From: Anthropogastromicrobium aceti
Lineage (GTDB): Bacteria; Bacillota; Clostridia; Lachnospirales; Lachnospiraceae
Direction: 5' to 3' (one strand)
NCBI RefSeq assembly: GCF_025567095.1
Contig: NZ_JAOQJH010000001.1
Length of the DNA stretch: 64,000 bases
Shown here in pieces: positions 61,786 through 64,000 of this stretch (within the stretch, counting starts at the first letter, position 1; each line of letters opens with the position of its first letter). The position numbers and the translations under genes were made by a program. Below the pieces are notes generated by a model, which worked only from the letters and a program-made list of their open reading frames with translations, searched no databases and was not told where the DNA came from.

Positions 61786-62765
61786 TTGTCATTACACTTA
61801 CGAGTTGTCCTCCGAAATTGCGAGGAGATCTTTCTAAATGGCTCTGTGAGATTAATACAGGTGTATATGTTGGGAATTTGAGTGCTAGAGTTCGTGATGA
61901 ATTATGGTTGCGAGTTTGCGAAAATCTTGATAAGGGAAAAGCAACTATGGTATATAGCTCAAACAACGAACAACATTTAGAATTTTGCGTCCATAATGGT
62001 GAGTGGATACCGACTGACTTTGATGGAATTACACTCATGAAGAGACCATTGGCAAAGCCAATAGAAAAAGAAAATAAGCCTGAATATTATAGTAAAGCAG
62101 GAAATTGGTATCGTGGCATATCAAGAAGAAAAGCAAAATTATCAGTGTTACAATCGCAGCCAGAAGTAGAAGTAACATTAGCAGAGAGCAGCCAGTGTTC
62201 AGAGGAGAAAAACGAATCCCCTAAGATAATAGGTCAAGAGAAGCCTACAATATCGAGTAAGAAGCAGGTAACGAATAGTTATGTGATAATTGACATCGAA
62301 ACAACAGGTTTAAAAGCTGCTGAAGATGAGATTATTGAATTAGCAGCATTGAAAATAATAGATGGAATGGAAACTGATTCATTTTCTTGTCTTGTTCAGT
62401 CAGAGAAAAAATTGCCATCGCCTATTACACAATTAACGGGAATTACACAGGAATTGTTGGATAGTCAAGGAAAAAAATTGCAGTTAGGGTTAAAAGATTT
62501 TCTGGATTTTATCGGAGAAGAAAAAATAATATGTCATAATCTATCATTTGATATGACATTCTTGCAAAAAGCCTGTCGAAAATTTGGCTATCCAGTAATT
62601 AAAAATTTATCTGAAGATACTGTAAAAATAGCGCGTAAAAAAATAGAAGATGTCTCTGATTATAAGTTGGCGACACTAGCATCTTATTTTGGATTTGAAG
62701 CACAAAAACATCGTGCATTGGAAGACTGTAGATTGCTTTTTAAAGTGTACAAAAAAATGATTTAG
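61782..62765 (+). CDS. cas2: Cas2e-DnaQ (DEDDh exonuclease) fusion
   Basis: 327 aa. Residues 1-92 are Cas2e (VITLTSCPPKLRGDLSKWLC, VYVGNLSARVRDELW). After a low-complexity linker (about 95-165) comes a complete DnaQ-like exonuclease: D171/E173 in IDIETTG, D257 in CHNLSFDMTF, H310/D315 in HRALEDC. Fusions of this kind are known in some type I-E systems, where the exonuclease trims prespacers before integration. Confidence 0.93.
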   Translation: MIVITLTSCPPKLRGDLSKWLCEINTGVYVGNLSARVRDELWLRVCENLDKGKATMVYSSNNEQHLEFCVHNGEWIPTDFDGITLMKRPLAKPIEKENKPEYYSKAGNWYRGISRRKAKLSVLQSQPEVEVTLAESSQCSEEKNESPKIIGQEKPTISSKKQVTNSYVIIDIETTGLKAAEDEIIELAALKIIDGMETDSFSCLVQSEKKLPSPITQLTGITQELLDSQGKKLQLGLKDFLDFIGEEKIICHNLSFDMTFLQKACRKFGYPVIKNLSEDTVKIARKKIEDVSDYKLATLASYFGFEAQKHRALEDCRLLFKVYKKMI

Positions 62766-62848
62766 AGAAGAGAGAAAACACTGTTCAAGTTAAATAAAAA
62801 GTGCTATACTAGCAAACAAGGATCACGCAAAATCAAGCTTTTTTTAGT
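62766..62848 (+). promoter_or_regulatory. CRISPR leader with promoter
   Basis: TGC-TATACT (TATACT 62805-62810), an extended -10 with a weak TGTTCA 17 nt upstream, drives the array in the plus direction. The leader lies directly between cas2 and the first repeat. Confidence 0.6.
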
Positions 62849-63363
62849 GTACTCCCCGCGCAAGCGGGGGTGATCCTGGAAAGCTTGTAGATGGTGTATA
62901 TACGGATCAGTACTCCCTGCGCAAGCGGGGGTGATCCTTCGGCAGTACTCACAGTACTTCCGGCATCCAAGTACTCCCCACGCAAGCGGGGGTGATCCCA
63001 TTACTACCAATCCAGCTTCTGACGCTTCTCCGTACTCCCCGCGTAAGCGGGGGTGATCCGCAGAGGGGAATTTGTACTACTCCACGCTCTTTGTACTCCC
63101 CGCGTAAGCGGGGGCGATCCCTTGACAAGCTGAACTTCAAGTTCGTGCTGAACGTACTCCCCGCGTAAGCGGGGGTGATCCTGCCTTCGCCATAGCACCA
63201 AAAGTACCTGTGTAGTACTCCCCGCGTAAGCGGGGGTGATCCTAAAAATGGCTATTCAGAATCGTTATGAATTTGTATTCCCTGCGTAAGCGGGGATGAT
63301 CCTGTGTGGTTCAGCATTAGAAGCAGTTGGACTAGGTATTCCCCGCGCAAGCGGGGGTGATCC
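62849..63363 (+). CRISPR. Type I-E CRISPR array, 9 repeats and 8 spacers
   Basis: 28-nt repeats start at 62849, 62910, 62971, 63032, 63093, 63154, 63215, 63275 and 63336. Consensus begins GTACTCCCCGCGTAAGCGGG and ends GGTGATCC, with hairpin CCCCGC/GCGGGG. Spacers are 33 nt, except the seventh, 32 nt. Repeats 4, 6 and 7 are identical; 1-3 and 8-9 carry substitutions (for example GTATT at the last two, as expected at the distal end). The leader is upstream. Confidence 0.97.
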
Positions 63364-63426
63364 CCTGCTCTTTTAGCATATGATGATAATTTTTTCTGTG
63401 TTTTAGCTATTGAAAAAAGTAAAAAA

Positions 63427-63602
63427 GGCTTTTTTAATATCCCAGGCAAAAGTGTACTAGTGCCATCAGGTGCCTGCCACCAGCAAAACGGAGGCGTGAA
63501 TTGAAATATCGTTTTCCTCAGGCATGAATGTATTCGCCTTGGCGGAGGCACTGAGGCGACCTGTGCTTTACGAGGCGTGCCTGTTTGTTAGCTAACCGAG
63601 CC
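63427..63602 (+). ncRNA. Candidate structured RNA, possibly 6S-like
   Basis: Noncoding stretch with nested pairing: CAGGCA (63443) with TGCCTG (63578), GTGCCT (63470) with AGGCAC (63546), and AGGCG-t-GAAT (63492) with ATTCGCCT (63532). The long stem interrupted by a large internal loop of about 20-27 nt per side resembles 6S RNA. Identification is by eye only; a clostridial cis-element or other RNA is possible. Confidence 0.4.
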
Positions 63603-63628
63603 ATATAGGAAATCCCCCCGAAATAACC

Positions 63629-63657
63629 TTGACATTTTAAATTGCTGAGTGTAATAT
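63629..63657 (+). promoter_or_regulatory. Promoter of miaB
   Basis: TTGACA (63629-63634), 17 nt, TAATAT (63652-63657), 69 nt upstream of the start codon. Confidence 0.7.
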
Positions 63658-63725
63658 ACAATATATCTTTTTCTGCCATTTGAAGGGCAAAAAAGTCAAA
63701 ACAACCAACCCTTGAAAGGAATAAC

Positions 63726-64000
63726 ATGGATTTAATAGATTTGAGAAACGTTTCCGATTTAACCGGAATTGACATCAATATGGTAGATACAAACACCTTG
63801 GCACCGGAGATGGAACCAAACAGACAGCTCTATTTTATGGCAAAAAGCAGAGAGTATGTGAAAAGAAAGTCAGAAGAGTTAGGAAGAAACTTAACAGTTC
63901 ATATTACTACCTTTGGCTGCCAGATGAATGCGAAAGATTCTGAAAAACTGCTTGGTATTCTTGAAAAAATCGGATATGAGGAAACTGATGATGAAAAGGC
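63726..64000 (+). CDS. miaB: tRNA-2-methylthio-N6-dimethylallyladenosine synthase MiaB (N-terminal part)
   Basis: Runs off the window end; 91 codons visible. After about 55 residues comes VHITTFGCQMNAKDSEKLLG, the MTTase N-terminal domain with the first auxiliary-cluster cysteine (FGCQMN). RQLYFMAKSREYV just before it is typical of clostridial MiaB. GAAAGGAATAAC precedes the ATG. Methylthiolates A37 of tRNAs. Confidence 0.9.
   Translation, partial: MDLIDLRNVSDLTGIDINMVDTNTLAPEMEPNRQLYFMAKSREYVKRKSEELGRNLTVHITTFGCQMNAKDSEKLLGILEKIGYEETDDEK

Noticed and set aside
62804..63551. Minus-strand frames rich in 'GSPPLTRGV/RPRLRGEY'
   Set aside because: They are translations of CRISPR repeats and spacers, a known artefact.
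63518..63796. 92-codon minus-strand frame
   Set aside because: It overlaps the candidate RNA, the miaB promoter and the miaB start.

Overview
The window looks like a chromosome segment from an AT-rich, spore-forming Firmicute, most likely a gut Lachnospiraceae. The evidence is the strong AGGAGG-type ribosome sites, a SpoVAF-like sporulation protein, a PdaB-like deacetylase, a GH112 phosphorylase locus, and ilvN-ilvC/clpX/clpB/miaB housekeeping genes of clostridial type. No rRNA or tRNA gene was seen.

Region 1 (1-16,200) is an accessory island. It holds small unfamiliar genes, including a family of proteins with glycine/alanine-rich N-termini and one shared C-terminal domain. A three-gene operon follows, encoding a beta-CASP-type metallo-beta-lactamase, a coiled-coil protein with a GrpE-like C-terminus and a 915-aa Hsp70-like ATPase. 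Next are IS1182-type debris, an operon of two radical SAM enzymes, a membrane protein and a dihydroorotate-dehydrogenase-like enzyme, then two paralogous tail-anchored-type proteins with tiny ORFs and a decayed Hsp70 copy. Two repeated promoter/operator-like elements tie the island together: GGAAACT-N16-CGATA (four copies) and a GGTTACC box (four copies).

Region 2 (16,200-22,450) is core: a double GNAT acetyltransferase, SpoVAF, acetolactate synthase small subunit, ketol-acid reductoisomerase and ClpX. Region 3 (22,450-39,400) is a carbohydrate locus: AraC regulator, ABC importer, beta-helix protein, GH112 phosphorylase, S8 protease, heparinase II/III-like protein and a 1593-aa secreted DUF5722-type protein. 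Region 4 (39,400-52,750) holds a MoxR/DUF58/DUF4129-like operon, polysaccharide deacetylase, an aminotransferase, a cytidylyltransferase-oxidoreductase fusion, an LCP protein, ClpB, a MurE-like ligase and a small membrane protein.

Region 5 (52,750-63,400) is a complete type I-E CRISPR-Cas system: cas3, cas8e, cse2, cas7, cas5, cas6e, cas1, a cas2-DnaQ fusion, then a 9-repeat array. Upstream of cas3 is a separate two-repeat, one-spacer unit. The first 16 nt of its spacer match, with one mismatch, the 5' leader of cas3 next to A-rich bases. This is the architecture expected of a crRNA-like RNA that directs Cascade to repress its own operon, and it is the most interesting signal in the window. 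After the array come a candidate structured RNA (possibly 6S-like) and the start of miaB, cut by the window end.
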